A stretch of 64,000 bases of DNA from Mycobacteroides immunogenum (GCF_001605725.1 NZ_CP011530.1:2232001-2296000), one strand, 5' to 3'; positions 1-9,629 are shown, numbered from the stretch's first letter. Notes: generated by a model not told the origin, from the letters alone. Translations and numbers: made by a program.

Positions 1-48
1 CATACTGGCTATGCGGGACCGGACGCCTAGATCAGGGAGGGGAGTGGC

Positions 49-1695
49 ATGAGCCTCAGGTTCGCCTTCTATGGCCGAGTGAGTACCGAGGACGCCCAAG
101 ATCCGGAGGCGAGCCGCAGCTGGCAGAAACGTCGTGCCATCGATCTGATCAGTCCGCATGGCGGCGTCCTCGCCGCCGACTACTTCGATATAGGCCAGAG
201 CCGGTCGCTTCCCTGGAAACGCAGGCCGGAGGCTTCACGTCTGCTCGCAGATGTCACTTCTCGTGGCCGTGGCTTCGATGCCGTCGTGATCGGGGAACCT
301 GCTCGCGCGTTCTACGGACCGCAATTTGCGCTCACCTTCCCGGTGCTCACGCACTACGGGGTCGGCCTATGGGTGCCTGAAGTTGGCGGAGCGGTTGATC
401 CCGGATCCGAGGCACACGACCTCGTGATGACGCTCTTTGGCGGAATGAGCAAGGGAGAACGTGCGCGAATCCAGATGCGCGTGCGTACCGCGATGTCGGC
501 ACTCGCGCAGGACACAACCAGATACCTCGGCGGTCGCCCACCGTACGGTTATCAACTCGTCGATGCCGGCCCGCACCCAAACCCCGCCAAGGCAAGTCTT
601 GGGCAGCGTCTTCACCGCCTGGAGCCTGACCCCGAGACCGCCCCGACCGTCGAGCGGATCTATCGCATGTATGCCGATGGTGCTGGCTTGCGCTTCATCG
701 CACAGCAGCTCACCGACGATGGAGTGCCATCACCGAGCCAATACGACCCGGCACGGAACCGGCATCGTGACCCACGTGGATGGTCCCATTCGGCGATCCG
801 CGCCATTCTCGACAACCCTGCGTACCGCGGTATCCGTGTCTGGGGCAAGCAGGAGAAGTATGAGGTCCTTTTGAACCCCGATGATGTCGCCGCGGGATAT
901 GAGACTCGCATGCGGTGGCGCGATCGGGCCGACTGGATCGCACCCGATCGACGCACGCACGAAGAGCTGATCCCTGATGAGCTGGCGCAGGCTGTTCGTC
1001 TCCGGATGCAGGCGCGGCGTGGTCCCGGTCGCGTGTGCAGCAGAGAATCGACAGTGCCGTATGCGCTGCGTGGGCTGCTGTTCTGCGCCGCATGTGGACG
1101 GCGAATGCAGGGCGCCGCCCGGCCGGGGAAGCAAACAACGCGGATCCTCTACCGTTGTGAGTTCGGCAAGTCACGTTCTGTACCTGTGGACCTGAGTGAT
1201 CATCCGCGCACCGTCTATCTCCGCGAAGACGCAGTGACAGCGCGACTCGACGAATGGATCGCCACTCTGGCCGATCCAGAAGACCTCGCACGCGGGCAAG
1301 ACGTGGACCCGGCGGCCGGACCTGGCTACGCCGCCTTGCAGCGCCAGCTGAGCGAGGCGAATGCCAAAGTGGCTGCCTTGATCACCGCCGTGGAGTCTGG
1401 CGTGGCCGTTGAGGATCTAACTGCTGCGTTGCGTCAACGTACCGCCGAGCGCGACGAGCTGAGGGCACGCGTTGAGCGAGTGGAGCGGCCCCGCGCCATG
1501 TGTGCCGCCGAGATCAGTGAGTTAGTTAAGGAGTTAGGCGGACTGTCGGTCATCCTCGGCGCGGCAACCGGAGCTGAGCGCGCCGAGGTGTACGCAAGCT
1601 TGGGCCTGCGTCTCGACTACGACCCGCATCTTCGGCGAGTCACGGCGACTGCCGACCTGAGTCGTGTCGCCGGATGTGTCCGAGGGGGGACTTGA
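49..1695 (+). CDS. Large serine recombinase / site-specific integrase
   Basis: Catalyses excision and integration of a mobile element by the serine-recombinase mechanism. The 548 aa protein has the large-serine-recombinase layout. The resolvase domain carries the nucleophile motif Y8-GRVST with Ser12, and a long helix contains MSKGERARIQ. A recombinase domain begins near GGRPPYGY at about residue 163. A zinc ribbon starts with CAAC near residue 345 and continues with YRC and a later His. A coiled-coil-like stretch lies at about 430-480. The ATG at 49 is preceded by a strong purine-rich ribosome site (ggaggggag). The last five codons and the TGA lie inside the opposite-strand tRNA-Leu gene, so the C-terminus may be set by the attachment site. 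The rest of the element should lie left of the window. It could serve a prophage or another integrative element; no further phage gene is visible here. Confidence 0.9.
   Translation: MSLRFAFYGRVSTEDAQDPEASRSWQKRRAIDLISPHGGVLAADYFDIGQSRSLPWKRRPEASRLLADVTSRGRGFDAVVIGEPARAFYGPQFALTFPVLTHYGVGLWVPEVGGAVDPGSEAHDLVMTLFGGMSKGERARIQMRVRTAMSALAQDTTRYLGGRPPYGYQLVDAGPHPNPAKASLGQRLHRLEPDPETAPTVERIYRMYADGAGLRFIAQQLTDDGVPSPSQYDPARNRHRDPRGWSHSAIRAILDNPAYRGIRVWGKQEKYEVLLNPDDVAAGYETRMRWRDRADWIAPDRRTHEELIPDELAQAVRLRMQARRGPGRVCSRESTVPYALRGLLFCAACGRRMQGAARPGKQTTRILYRCEFGKSRSVPVDLSDHPRTVYLREDAVTARLDEWIATLADPEDLARGQDVDPAAGPGYAALQRQLSEANAKVAALITAVESGVAVEDLTAALRQRTAERDELRARVERVERPRAMCAAEISELVKELGGLSVILGAATGAERAEVYASLGLRLDYDPHLRRVTATADLSRVAGCVRGGT
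1677..1695. other. Probable attachment-site junction at the tRNA-Leu 3' end
   Basis: The recombinase reading frame terminates within the 3' acceptor and T-arm of tRNA-Leu, so element DNA and the tRNA meet here. Integrative elements often rebuild the tRNA 3' end with their own att core, and this overlap has the expected geometry. The exact core cannot be defined because the other junction is outside the window. This is inference from overlap geometry, not an observed direct repeat. Confidence 0.5.
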
Positions 1696-1762
1696 ACCCC
1701 CACGCCCGTTAATAGGGCACTAGCACCTCAAGCTAGCGCGTCTGCCATTCCGCCACTCGGAC
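1677..1762 (-). tRNA. tRNA-Leu (anticodon GAG)
   Basis: Read on the minus strand, this 86 nt segment folds as a class II tRNA. The acceptor strands are GTCCGAG (1756-1762) and its exact complement (1678-1684), with discriminator A at 1677. The anticodon arm is CTAGC-TTGAGGT-GCTAG, giving anticodon GAG, which reads CUC and CUU leucine codons. A variable arm and a T-loop of the GGTTCAAGTCC type are present. CCA is not encoded. The 3' end overlaps the end of the serine recombinase gene, which marks it as the probable integration target of that element. Confidence 0.93.
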
Positions 1763-1879
1763 GAGTGCGGGCACTATGGCCCGTGGTTGCCGTCATAGGC
1801 TAGCGGAAACCCTGCGCGGAGCCCAAACCGGTCATCGGTGCCCGGTGCGTCGCGACCGACGATGGTAGGAAAGGTAGTT

Positions 1880-3217
1880 GTGACTTCTGTGAACCCGGCG
1901 CCCGAGGATGAGGTCGTCGATCTGGTCAGTACGCTGATCCGCTTCGACACCTCCAACACCGGAGAGCTGGAGACCACCAAGGGCGAAGCCGAATGCGCGC
2001 GGTGGATCCAGCAGCAGCTGGAGGATGTCGGATACACCTGTGAGTACGTCGAAGCCGGTGCCCCCGGGCGCGGGAACCTGTTCGCGCGGCTGCCCGGCGC
2101 GAGCTCGGATCGGGGCGCCCTGCTTATCCACGGTCATCTTGATGTCGTCCCCGCAGAGGCCGCCGACTGGAGCGTGCACCCCTTCTCGGGGGCGGTCAAC
2201 GACGGCTACGTGTGGGGTCGCGGCGCCGTCGATATGAAGGACATGGTCGGGATGATGGTCGCCATCGCCCGGTACTTCAAACGCGCCGGGATCGTCCCGC
2301 CGCGCGATCTCGTCTGGGCGTTCGTCTCGGACGAGGAGAACGGCGGCAAGTGGGGCTCTCAGTGGCTCGTGGACAACCGTCCCGACTTGTTCGAGGGTGT
2401 CACCGAGGCCGTCGGAGAGGTGGGCGGATTCTCGCTCACGGTGCCCCGCAAGGAGGGCGGTGAGCGGCGCCTGTATCTGCTGGAAACGGCGGAGAAGGGC
2501 ATCGCGTGGATGAGGCTGACCGCCAAGGCGCGGGCCGGTCATGGCTCGATGGTGCATGAGGACAACGCAGTCACTGCTGTCGCAGAGGCCGTCGCCAAAC
2601 TGGGTCGGCATAAGTTCCCGCTGGTATTGACCGAAGCGGTCACCCAGTTCCTGACCGCGGTGGCCGAGGAGACCGGCTACGACTTCGACGCGGACTCACC
2701 GGATTTGGAAGGCACGGTGGCCAAGCTGGGTTCGATCGGCAAGATTGTCGGTGCCACGCTGCGTGACACCGCCAACCCCACCATGCTCAAAGCGGGCTAC
2801 AAGGCCAACGTCATCCCGGCGACCGCGGAGGCCGTTATCGACTGCCGGGTGCTGCCCGGGCGGCTGGAGGCCTTCGAGCGCGAGGTCGACGAGATCATCG
2901 GGCCCGACGTGGAACGGGAGTGGGTGCAGTTACTCCCGGCCTACGAGACAACATTCGACGGTGATTTGGTCGATGCGATGAATGCCGCTGTGCTCGAATT
3001 CGACCCCGAGGCACGCACCGTGCCATACATGCTGTCCGGCGGTACCGATGCCAAAGCATTTGCCCGCCTGGGTATTCGCTGCTTCGGTTTCGCGCCGCTG
3101 AAGTTGCCCCCGGAGCTCGATTTCGCCTCGCTGTTCCATGGCGTGGACGAGCGGGTGCCGGTTGACGCGTTGACATTCGGCACCAAGGTTCTCCAGCATT
3201 TCCTGCTCAATCACTGA
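1880..3217 (+). CDS. M20 family metallopeptidase (Rv2141c-like dipeptidase/deacylase)
   Basis: A predicted cytoplasmic zinc-dependent peptidase or deacylase of the M20/ArgE/DapE family, 445 aa. Visible family motifs are the first metal-binding segment HGHLDVVP, then [10 protein letters not shown] with the bridging Asp, then SDEENGG carrying the catalytic Glu pair. A late ligand lies in [10 protein letters not shown] near the C-terminus. The frame extends upstream to 1838, but the GTG at 1880 is preferred because AGGAAAGG at 1867-1874 is well spaced and the N-terminus then begins near the conserved [15 protein letters not shown] segment. The next gene is a PEBP protein 25 bp downstream, a neighbour pair I recall as conserved in mycobacteria. 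The substrate cannot be deduced. Confidence 0.88.
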   Translation: MTSVNPAPEDEVVDLVSTLIRFDTSNTGELETTKGEAECARWIQQQLEDVGYTCEYVEAGAPGRGNLFARLPGASSDRGALLIHGHLDVVPAEAADWSVHPFSGAVNDGYVWGRGAVDMKDMVGMMVAIARYFKRAGIVPPRDLVWAFVSDEENGGKWGSQWLVDNRPDLFEGVTEAVGEVGGFSLTVPRKEGGERRLYLLETAEKGIAWMRLTAKARAGHGSMVHEDNAVTAVAEAVAKLGRHKFPLVLTEAVTQFLTAVAEETGYDFDADSPDLEGTVAKLGSIGKIVGATLRDTANPTMLKAGYKANVIPATAEAVIDCRVLPGRLEAFEREVDEIIGPDVEREWVQLLPAYETTFDGDLVDAMNAAVLEFDPEARTVPYMLSGGTDAKAFARLGIRCFGFAPLKLPPELDFASLFHGVDERVPVDALTFGTKVLQHFLLNH

Positions 3218-3242
3218 CCGCACTGTTTCGAAAGGACACCAC

Positions 3243-3764
3243 ATGGCTTCCCCGTACGATGCTCTGCCGCAGCTGCCGACCTTCACCCTGACCTCTACCG
3301 ATGTCACCGATGGACAGCCCCTCGCCAATGCTCAGGTGAGCGGAATCTTCGGCGCGGGCGGTCAGGATGTCTCGCCCGAGCTCAGCTGGTCCGGATTTCC
3401 TGAGGAGACACAGAGTTTCGCCGTCACGGTGTATGACCCGGATGCCCCGACGGTCTCGGGCTTCTGGCACTGGGCGGTGGTGAACTTGCCCGCGACGGTG
3501 ACTCAGCTGCCCGCCGGAGTGGGCGACGGCAGCGGATTGCCGGGTGATGCAATCACTTTGGCCAACGACGCGAGCCTGAAGCGCTTCCTCGGTGCTGCGC
3601 CGCCCGCCGGACACGGCCCGCACCGGTACTACATCGCAGTACATGCGGTGAACGTGCCGAAGCTCGAGATTCCGGAAGACGCGACGCCGGCATTCCTGAA
3701 CTTCAACCTGCTCGGGCACGCGATCGCCCGCGCCGTCATCGTCGGCACCTACGAGCAGCACTAG
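3243..3764 (+). CDS. YbhB/YbcL (PEBP) family protein, Rv2140c-like
   Basis: A 173 aa phosphatidylethanolamine-binding-protein fold. The conserved ligand pocket is visible as DVSPELSW, then DPDAPT followed by FWHW, then [12 protein letters not shown]. The family binds phosphate-bearing lipids or small ligands; the role of bacterial members is poorly defined. No signal peptide is present, so it is probably cytosolic. The start is ATG at 3243 after the ribosome site gaaagga. It is likely co-transcribed with the upstream M20 peptidase (25 bp gap) and converges on pyrD with only 6 bp between the stop codons. Confidence 0.9.
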   Translation: MASPYDALPQLPTFTLTSTDVTDGQPLANAQVSGIFGAGGQDVSPELSWSGFPEETQSFAVTVYDPDAPTVSGFWHWAVVNLPATVTQLPAGVGDGSGLPGDAITLANDASLKRFLGAAPPAGHGPHRYYIAVHAVNVPKLEIPEDATPAFLNFNLLGHAIARAVIVGTYEQH

Positions 3765-3770
3765 CCCTTT

Positions 3771-4832
3771 TTAAGAACCGGAGCCGACGGCGTCGCTCAG
3801 GCTGGTGAAGCCACCGTCGCGTAGATGCTGGGCGATGCCGTCGTGAATCCGCTTGGCGTAGAAGCCGCCGCGGTAGATGAAGCCGGTGTAGCCCTGTAGC
3901 AGCGATGCCCCGGCGGTGATGCGCGTCCAAGCGTCGTCGGCATCTTCGATGCCGCCGACGCTGATGAGCACCAGGCGATCTCCGACCCGCCGGTACAACC
4001 GCCGCAGCACCTCCAGCGAGCGTGTGGCCACCGGCGGTCCGGACACACCGCCGGCGCCGAGGTCCTCGGCATCCGGAGTGCTCAACCCCGCGCGGCTGAT
4101 GGTGGTGTTGGTGGCCACGATGCCCGCCAGTCCCAGTTCTGCTGCCAAGTCCGCGATCTCGTCGATATCGGCGTCGGAGAGATCCGGGGCAATCTTCACG
4201 AGCACCGGCGCGGTGGTCTCCTCCAAAACCGCGGAGAGGATCTTGCGTAGTTCGCCGATCGCCTGCAGATCACGCAGTCCGGGAGTGTTGGGCGAGCTCA
4301 CGTTGACTACCAAGAAATCGGCGGCGGGCCCCACCAGGCGGGCGCTCACGCGGTAGTCAGACGAGGCGACAGCGGCCTCCACGATCTTCGATTTACCGAT
4401 GTTGGCGCCGATGGGCACCGTGGTCTTGCGTCTCACCAGCCGGGGTGCCAGCGCCGCCGCACCGTGGTTGTTGAAGCCCATCCGGTTGAGCAGGCCGCGG
4501 TCGGCAGGGAGCCGGAACAGCCGCGGTTTCGGGTTGCCGGGCTGGGCGATCGCGGTCACGGTACCTACCTCGGCATAGCCGAAGCCCAGCGGACCCCACA
4601 CCTTCAGGCCCTCGCCGTTCTTGTCGAATCCGGCGGCCAGACCCAACGGGGCAGGGAAGTGCACCCCGAACACCTCACTGGCCAGGATGGGATCGGTCGG
4701 AGCGCAGCAGCGATTCATCAGCCACCGGGTCGGCGCGAAGGCGGCCGTGGCGCGCAGCGCCCCGAACACCAGGGTGTGCACTCGTTCGGGCGGCACCAGG
4801 AAGAACAGCCGCAGCAGGATGGTGTACAGCAC
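3771..4832 (-). CDS. pyrD: Quinone-dependent dihydroorotate dehydrogenase
   Basis: Oxidises dihydroorotate to orotate in pyrimidine synthesis, passing electrons through FMN to the membrane quinone pool (class 2). The 353 aa protein has a hydrophobic N-terminal membrane helix ([14 protein letters not shown]), [30 protein letters not shown], the catalytic [14 protein letters not shown] segment, [25 protein letters not shown] and [16 protein letters not shown] longer frame reaches 4946, but GTG at 4832 matches the family start and overlaps the TAG of the upstream DUF5703 gene by one base (TAGTG), which suggests translational coupling. It is the third gene of a minus-strand operon with lppL and DUF5703. 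Confidence 0.93.
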   Translation of the reverse strand: MLYTILLRLFFLVPPERVHTLVFGALRATAAFAPTRWLMNRCCAPTDPILASEVFGVHFPAPLGLAAGFDKNGEGLKVWGPLGFGYAEVGTVTAIAQPGNPKPRLFRLPADRGLLNRMGFNNHGAAALAPRLVRRKTTVPIGANIGKSKIVEAAVASSDYRVSARLVGPAADFLVVNVSSPNTPGLRDLQAIGELRKILSAVLEETTAPVLVKIAPDLSDADIDEIADLAAELGLAGIVATNTTISRAGLSTPDAEDLGAGGVSGPPVATRSLEVLRRLYRRVGDRLVLISVGGIEDADDAWTRITAGASLLQGYTGFIYRGGFYAKRIHDGIAQHLRDGGFTSLSDAVGSGS

Positions 4833-5092
4833 TACAGCACCGGGGCGGTCAACATGCCGCCAGCCAGGTCGCCACGTGATCTCTTGCGGCGCAACAGGAC
4901 TCGACGGCTTCCGTCGGTGTAGAGCCGGACGCGGGTGAGTTCCCAACCTCCGAACTCCGCTTGAATTGAGAGCCGCAGCGAGGCTGTGATCCTGGTGATC
5001 TCCGGCGGCAACCGCAGGGGGTAGTAGTCGTAATCATCGTCTGGTTCACTTTCCCAGCTGGTGGGGAAGCTACTGCGCGCGGCGCGGCTCAT
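4832..5092 (-). CDS. DUF5703 family small protein
   Basis: An 86 aa basic protein with the recognisable core [24 protein letters not shown] followed by an Arg/Lys-rich stretch, the signature I associate with DUF5703 in actinobacteria. No function is known to me. No signal peptide or membrane helix is visible. Its ATG overlaps the lppL stop (ATGA at 5089-5092) and its TAG overlaps the pyrD GTG by one base, so it sits in a tightly coupled three-gene operon. Confidence 0.75.
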   Translation of the reverse strand: MSRAARSSFPTSWESEPDDDYDYYPLRLPPEITRITASLRLSIQAEFGGWELTRVRLYTDGSRRVLLRRKRSRGDLAGGMLTAPVL

Positions 5093-6156
5093 CCGACACT
5101 CCTGATGTCGATCGCTTGTATCCCGTCGCCCGCCCCGGATGCCACGTACAGGGTGGATCCGTCGCTGACCAGTGAATTGGGTTGCCGCACAGTCGCGAAT
5201 CGAGCCCTCTCCTCGGGGATACCGGTGGACAGATCGTAGCCAATAACCGTGTTTGTCGCCGTCTGCGACACCCAGATCAGCTTGGCCGAGTACGCGATCC
5301 CGTAGGGAGCGCTCGGTACGGGGTAGCGCTGGCGCAGGATGAGCGAGTCCGTAAGGCCGAACACCAGCAGAGCCCCGCCGCGAGTGTCGGCCACCAGCAG
5401 GCGTCCCTTGTCGTCGGCGAGCATCGTGGTGGCGCCCTCGCCCGCCCGTAGGGCGTGGGCGGTGCCGTCCCCGGCATCCGTCAGTGTGGTCACCGAGCTC
5501 TGCGCGCGATCCAAAGCGGCCACGGTATTGCCTTGGTAGGCAAGGGAATCGACGTGTGCGAACCCTGTTGCGTGGGCGATGACCTGATTCTGGGCGTCGA
5601 GCGAGAACACGGTGCCGTCGCCGCCTCCCAACACGATTCGACCGTCCGGGCGACGGGTGATCGCCGAGAAATCGATGTCTTCATGGCCGGAGATGTTGAC
5701 CTTGTCGGCCCGGCCCGCGGCCAGATCGAGGGTGAAGTAGCCGCCTTTGGTGGCCAGATACAGCGTGCCGCGGCCGTCGCCGACGGCCGCGGTGGCCGGG
5801 GATGGCAGCGTGACGGTGTGACGCGGTGCGTCGAGATTCTCGCGCGTGAACAACGTCACAGTGCGGCCGTCGTTGGACAGAATCGACACCGACTTGCTCG
5901 AGGTGTCGAACAACACCGCCCCGGCAGAGCCGGCGAACCGGTGCACGGTCCCCGCCGGCGCCGTCGCCACCGGTGGGGACTGTGCCGCGGACGCCGGCGC
6001 GATCACGCGCGGATCGTTGGAATTTTCGCTGTCGCCGCCCGATGAGCAGCCCGATATGGTGCCCGAGGCCAGCGCGATGACGGCTGCTAGCGCGGCGACG
6101 GGGCCCCTTATACCGCGCACATCGCGGCTAGGTAAACGATTCATCGTGTCCATCAT
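5089..6156 (-). CDS. lppL: LppL-like secreted lipoprotein with beta-propeller repeats
   Basis: A 355 aa predicted lipoprotein. After a charged N-terminus comes a hydrophobic segment (about residues 18-36) ending in the lipobox-like ISGC, where Cys37 would be acylated, followed by a Gly/Ser/Asn-rich linker. The mature part carries repeated blades of the form GDGRGTLYLATKGG, RPDGRIVLGGGDGTVFSLD and DDKGRLLVADTRGGALLVF, typical of a YVTN/NHL-like beta-propeller. It is probably anchored outside the inner membrane; the ligand is unknown. The start is either ATG 6156 or the in-frame ATG at 6144. It lies upstream of and overlapping DUF5703 and pyrD, the order I recall for Mycobacterium tuberculosis Rv2138-Rv2139. 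Confidence 0.82.
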   Translation of the reverse strand: MMDTMNRLPSRDVRGIRGPVAALAAVIALASGTISGCSSGGDSENSNDPRVIAPASAAQSPPVATAPAGTVHRFAGSAGAVLFDTSSKSVSILSNDGRTVTLFTRENLDAPRHTVTLPSPATAAVGDGRGTLYLATKGGYFTLDLAAGRADKVNISGHEDIDFSAITRRPDGRIVLGGGDGTVFSLDAQNQVIAHATGFAHVDSLAYQGNTVAALDRAQSSVTTLTDAGDGTAHALRAGEGATTMLADDKGRLLVADTRGGALLVFGLTDSLILRQRYPVPSAPYGIAYSAKLIWVSQTATNTVIGYDLSTGIPEERARFATVRQPNSLVSDGSTLYVASGAGDGIQAIDIRSVG

Positions 6157-6245
6157 CGCAATCGACCTGGGATTGCCGGGCAGGAGATGACTTTCTCGGC
6201 GCGTTCGGTGCTAGCAGTCGGTAGCTGAGGGCTATCGTAAGGACC

Positions 6246-6560
6246 ATGACGCTTGCCGACAGTCCGGTCTTCACCGTCGAGGTCCTTGTGACGGGCGTGC
6301 ACGCGAATGGATTTGGTGAGGTAGGCGATGGTCGTAGCTTCGCTTTCCGCATCGAGGATTCGTTGCTGCGTGTCGAGATTTACCGGGCCTTCCTTACCGA
6401 GCTGGTACCCGACGACAGTGATGTGGTGGCCGGTCGAACCCGGCCCATCACCGACATCGACGTCACCGACGAGCGCAGCATCGTTGCCGCGGTGCGTGAT
6501 CTTGTTGCCGATGCACAGCCGGTGAGTACCAGCCGGCTCGCCCGGCTACTGGCCGGCTAG
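6246..6560 (+). CDS. Conserved mycobacterial protein of unknown function
   Basis: A 104 aa acidic protein with no signal peptide, membrane segment or recognised motif. The central part alternates beta-strand-like stretches ([34 protein letters not shown]) and the C-terminus ends in a helical RLARLLAG. The ATG at 6246 is used. It is divergent from lppL and 35-56 bp upstream of uppP, so the two may share a promoter. I do not recognise a family. Confidence 0.68.
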   Translation: MTLADSPVFTVEVLVTGVHANGFGEVGDGRSFAFRIEDSLLRVEIYRAFLTELVPDDSDVVAGRTRPITDIDVTDERSIVAAVRDLVADAQPVSTSRLARLLAG

Positions 6561-6616
6561 GGCGATCCGCCGGCGCTTCCAGTACGGTCGCTGTCGTGGA
6601 TTCGGCAGTAGCGGCA

Positions 6617-7447
6617 ATGTCCTGGTTGCAAGTGATCGTGCTGGCGGTGGTCCAAGGACTGACCGAGTTTTTGCCCGTCTCATCGTCGGGTCACCTGGCG
6701 ATCGTCTCCCGGGTGTTCTTCCACGAAGATGCCGGCGCGTCCTTTACCGCGGTCACCCAGCTGGGCACCGAGGCGGCGGTGCTGCTCTATTTCGCCAAAG
6801 ATATCTGGCGGATCCTGCGCGCATGGTTTGACGGCCTTTTTGTCAAGGCGCACAGAAACTTTGACTACTGGATGGGTTGGTACGTCATTGTCGGCACCAT
6901 GCCTATCGGCATCTTGGGATTGGCCTTCAAAGATCAAATTCGTTCCGGTGCAAGGAATTTATGGCTCATCTCGGCCTCTCTCATCATCTTCGCGCTGGTC
7001 ATCGCCGCCGCGGAGTACTACGGGCGCCAGGTGCGGCACACCGAACAGCTGACCATGAAAGATGCTGTAATCGTTGGCAGCGCACAGGCTTTGGCGCTTA
7101 TACCGGGCGTTTCCCGATCGGGCGCCACCATTAGCGCCGGTCTTTTTCTGGGGCTGGATCGCGCCGCTTCCGCCCGATTTGGATTTCTGCTGGCGATCCC
7201 CGCGGTGCTGGCCTCCGGGCTGTTCTCGCTGCCCGACGCGTTCCATCCGGTTACCGAGGGGATGAGCGCGACCGGCCCGCAGCTGCTGGTGGCCACCCTG
7301 ATCGCCTTCGTCATCGGCTATGCGGCCGTCGCCTGGTTGCTGAGGTTCATCAGTAACCACAGCATGTACTGGTTCGTGGGCTATCGGGTGATCCTGGGTC
7401 TTACCGTCACGGGTCTGCTGGCGGCCGGCGTGGTCAGTGCGTCATGA
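6617..7447 (+). CDS. uppP: Undecaprenyl-diphosphatase UppP/BacA
   Basis: An integral membrane phosphatase that converts undecaprenyl (decaprenyl) diphosphate to the monophosphate, recycling the lipid carrier of peptidoglycan and arabinogalactan synthesis. The active-site motifs are clear: [15 protein letters not shown] near the N-terminus and [15 protein letters not shown] in the middle. Several hydrophobic helices include a last one ending in the YRVILG region. The ATG at 6617 gives [10 protein letters not shown] and 276 aa, matching the M. tuberculosis start; an in-frame GTG at 6596 would add seven residues. Its TGA overlaps the ATG of the next gene (ATGA), so it heads a coupled operon with the histidine-phosphatase/DUF3090/SCO1664 trio. 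Confidence 0.93.
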   Translation: MSWLQVIVLAVVQGLTEFLPVSSSGHLAIVSRVFFHEDAGASFTAVTQLGTEAAVLLYFAKDIWRILRAWFDGLFVKAHRNFDYWMGWYVIVGTMPIGILGLAFKDQIRSGARNLWLISASLIIFALVIAAAEYYGRQVRHTEQLTMKDAVIVGSAQALALIPGVSRSGATISAGLFLGLDRAASARFGFLLAIPAVLASGLFSLPDAFHPVTEGMSATGPQLLVATLIAFVIGYAAVAWLLRFISNHSMYWFVGYRVILGLTVTGLLAAGVVSAS

Positions 7448-8136
7448 CGGTCATCCTGTTGCGTCACGGACGTTCCACCTCGAACGTCGCCCATACCCTT
7501 GCCGGTCGCAGCCCAGGTGTTGAGCTCGATGAGAAGGGGCAAGACCAGGCGCAGGGTGTCGTTGACCGTCTCAGCGCCGTCCAGGTGCGGGCAATCGTCA
7601 CCTCGCCACTGCTGCGCTGTGATCAGACCGTGGCACCGCTGGCAGCGAGGCTGAACCTCGTCCCGATCGTCGAGGATCGACTCGTCGAGGTGGACTACGG
7701 CCAGTGGACGGGCCGCGAGATCACCGAGTTGCTGGCCGAGCCCCTCTGGAAGGTCGTCCAGCAGCAGCCCAGCGCCGCGCGGTTCCCCGATGGGGAGGGG
7801 CTTGCGCAAGTGCAGGCCCGCGCAGTGGCCGCGGTGCGCGAGCACGACAGGCGGCTGTCCGAGGAGCACGGCGGCGACTGTGTCTGGGTGGCTTGTACTC
7901 ACGGCGATGTCATCAAGTCGGTACTGGCCGACGCGCTCGGCACTCATTTGGATGCCTTCCAGCGCATCGTGGCTGATCCGGCGTCGATGAGTGTGGTCCG
8001 CTATACCGAGCTGCGCCCCTTTGTTCTGCACGTGAACCACACCGGCCCAGACCTGTCGAGCGCGCTGAGTGCCCGGCCGCCCGAGAAGCCCGCCGGGCAT
8101 GCATCCGACGCGACAGTCGGCGGCAGCACCGACTAG
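7444..8136 (+). CDS. Histidine phosphatase family protein (MSMEG_4193-type)
   Basis: A 230 aa phosphoglycerate-mutase-like phosphatase. The N-terminal VILLRHGRS motif holds the nucleophile His8, a downstream [15 protein letters not shown] loop follows, and the second catalytic His lies in [12 protein letters not shown]. The C-terminal tail ([14 protein letters not shown]) looks disordered. It belongs to a trio of actinobacterial proteins commonly found together (this gene, DUF3090, SCO1664 type). The substrate is not established to my knowledge. It overlaps uppP by 4 bp and precedes DUF3090 by 19 bp. Confidence 0.87.
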   Translation: MTVILLRHGRSTSNVAHTLAGRSPGVELDEKGQDQAQGVVDRLSAVQVRAIVTSPLLRCDQTVAPLAARLNLVPIVEDRLVEVDYGQWTGREITELLAEPLWKVVQQQPSAARFPDGEGLAQVQARAVAAVREHDRRLSEEHGGDCVWVACTHGDVIKSVLADALGTHLDAFQRIVADPASMSVVRYTELRPFVLHVNHTGPDLSSALSARPPEKPAGHASDATVGGSTD

Positions 8137-8155
8137 CGGTATTTTTGGAGGCACC

Positions 8156-8743
8156 ATGCCGCGATCGATTCACGTATTCCGCAGCCCGGACCGTTTCGTC
8201 GCCGGAACTGTCGGGGAGCCCGGGAACCGCACTTTCTACCTGCAGGCGGTCCACGAAACCCGGATCGTCAGTGTGATGCTGGAAAAGCAGCAGGTATCGG
8301 TGCTTGCCGAACGCATCGGAACACTGCTCTCGGAGGTCCATCGTCGCTTTGGCACCCCGATTCCGCCGGAGCCCGATGTGGTCGACGATCTCAACCCGCT
8401 GGTGATGCCCGTGGACGCGGAGTTTCGCGTCGGCACGATGGGGCTGGGCTGGGACGCCGAGGCCAATTCGGTGGTTGTCGAACTACTCGCGGTGAGCGAG
8501 CAGGAATTCGATGCCTCGGTGGTGCTGGATGACTCCGAGGACGGCCCGGATGCCGTGCGGGTGTTTCTGTCCCTGGAGGCGGCGCGACAGTTCGCCACCC
8601 GCTCCACCAGGGTGGTATCGGCAGGCCGGCCCCCGTGCCCGCTGTGCGAGGAGCCGCTCGATCCGGCAGGCCATATCTGCGTCCGCACCAACGGCTACCG
8701 CCGCGGGACGGTGCCGGGGGCGACAGATGACGACGAGTCCTGA
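8156..8743 (+). CDS. DUF3090 family protein with C-terminal zinc ribbon
   Basis: A 195 aa cytosolic protein. The N-terminal part begins RSIHVFRSPDRFVAGTVGEPG and is followed by acidic beta-rich sequence. The C-terminus contains CPLCEEPLDPAGHICVR, a C-x2-C and H-x2-C pattern expected to bind zinc. These features match the actinobacterial DUF3090 family, second member of the trio. The ATG at 8156 follows the ribosome site ttggagg. Its 3' end overlaps the next gene by 17 bp. Function unknown. Confidence 0.87.
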   Translation: MPRSIHVFRSPDRFVAGTVGEPGNRTFYLQAVHETRIVSVMLEKQQVSVLAERIGTLLSEVHRRFGTPIPPEPDVVDDLNPLVMPVDAEFRVGTMGLGWDAEANSVVVELLAVSEQEFDASVVLDDSEDGPDAVRVFLSLEAARQFATRSTRVVSAGRPPCPLCEEPLDPAGHICVRTNGYRRGTVPGATDDDES

Positions 8744-9557
8744 CGATTTGGGTTCCAGCGGATGCCAGGAAGCGCGCGCCGCGATTCGTGACAGTGAGCT
8801 CACCGTTATCGGCCGCATCCGGTCGGCGAGTAATGCCACGTTTCTGTGTGAGGCCCAGAGTGCTTCGGGGGACGGCGTGCACTGTGTCTACAAGCCGGTC
8901 AGAGGCGAACAGCCGCTGTGGGACTTTCCCGACGGCACCTTGGCCGGCCGTGAGGTGGCGACGTACCTGATATCGGCCGAATTGGGCTGGAACGTGGTGC
9001 CGTACACAGTCTTTCGCGATGGCCCGGCAGGGTTCGGCATGGTGCAGCAATGGATCCATGAGCCGGAGCTGGCTGAGGGGATACCGGACCTGGTTGATAT
9101 CTGCTTGCCCGAGGCCCTTCCACCGGGGTATCTGCCGATTCTGCGGGCGCTGGATGCCGACGGTGCGGAAATTGTGCTGGTGCATGCCGACAACCCCCTG
9201 TTGCGCCGCATGGCGGTGTTCGACACCTTGGTCAACAACGCCGACCGCAAGGGTGGCCATATTTTGCGGGACGCCGACGGCGGTGTCTTTGGCGTCGATC
9301 ATGGGATCTGTTTGCACACGCATGACAAGCTGCGGACCGTCCTGTGGGGTTGGGCGGGTAAGCCGGTCGAATCCGCATTACTCGACGACGTGGTTCGCCT
9401 GGAGCAGTCGTTAGGCGGAGAATTCGGCGCCACCCTGGCGGCTCACATAACCGCCGATGAAGTGGCCGCTTTGCGTCAGCGTGCTGCGATGATGCTGGAT
9501 GCGCCGGTGATGCCGGCGCCCGACAGCAACAGGCCCATACCGTGGCCCGCCTTTTGA
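8727..9557 (+). CDS. SCO1664-type conserved protein with kinase-like fold
   Basis: A 276 aa protein, third member of the actinobacterial trio. The sequence shows a distant PI3/4-kinase-like pattern: a VYKPVRGEQPLWDFP segment with a candidate ATP-binding Lys, GREVATYLIS, a candidate catalytic loop DTLVNNADRKGGHIL with Asn-Ala-Asp, and a metal-binding-like GVDHGICLH. This suggests a phosphotransferase, but no substrate is known to me. The ATG at 8727 is chosen because it overlaps the end of DUF3090 and removes an unrelated upstream frame extension. Confidence 0.82.
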   Translation: MTTSPDDLGSSGCQEARAAIRDSELTVIGRIRSASNATFLCEAQSASGDGVHCVYKPVRGEQPLWDFPDGTLAGREVATYLISAELGWNVVPYTVFRDGPAGFGMVQQWIHEPELAEGIPDLVDICLPEALPPGYLPILRALDADGAEIVLVHADNPLLRRMAVFDTLVNNADRKGGHILRDADGGVFGVDHGICLHTHDKLRTVLWGWAGKPVESALLDDVVRLEQSLGGEFGATLAAHITADEVAALRQRAAMMLDAPVMPAPDSNRPIPWPAF

Positions 9558-9629
9558 TTGCCGATCGTCTAGCCTGGTCGGCAAAGCGCGCGCTGATTCG
9601 GTGCGGACCGGGGTAGAGGGGGTGCGAAC

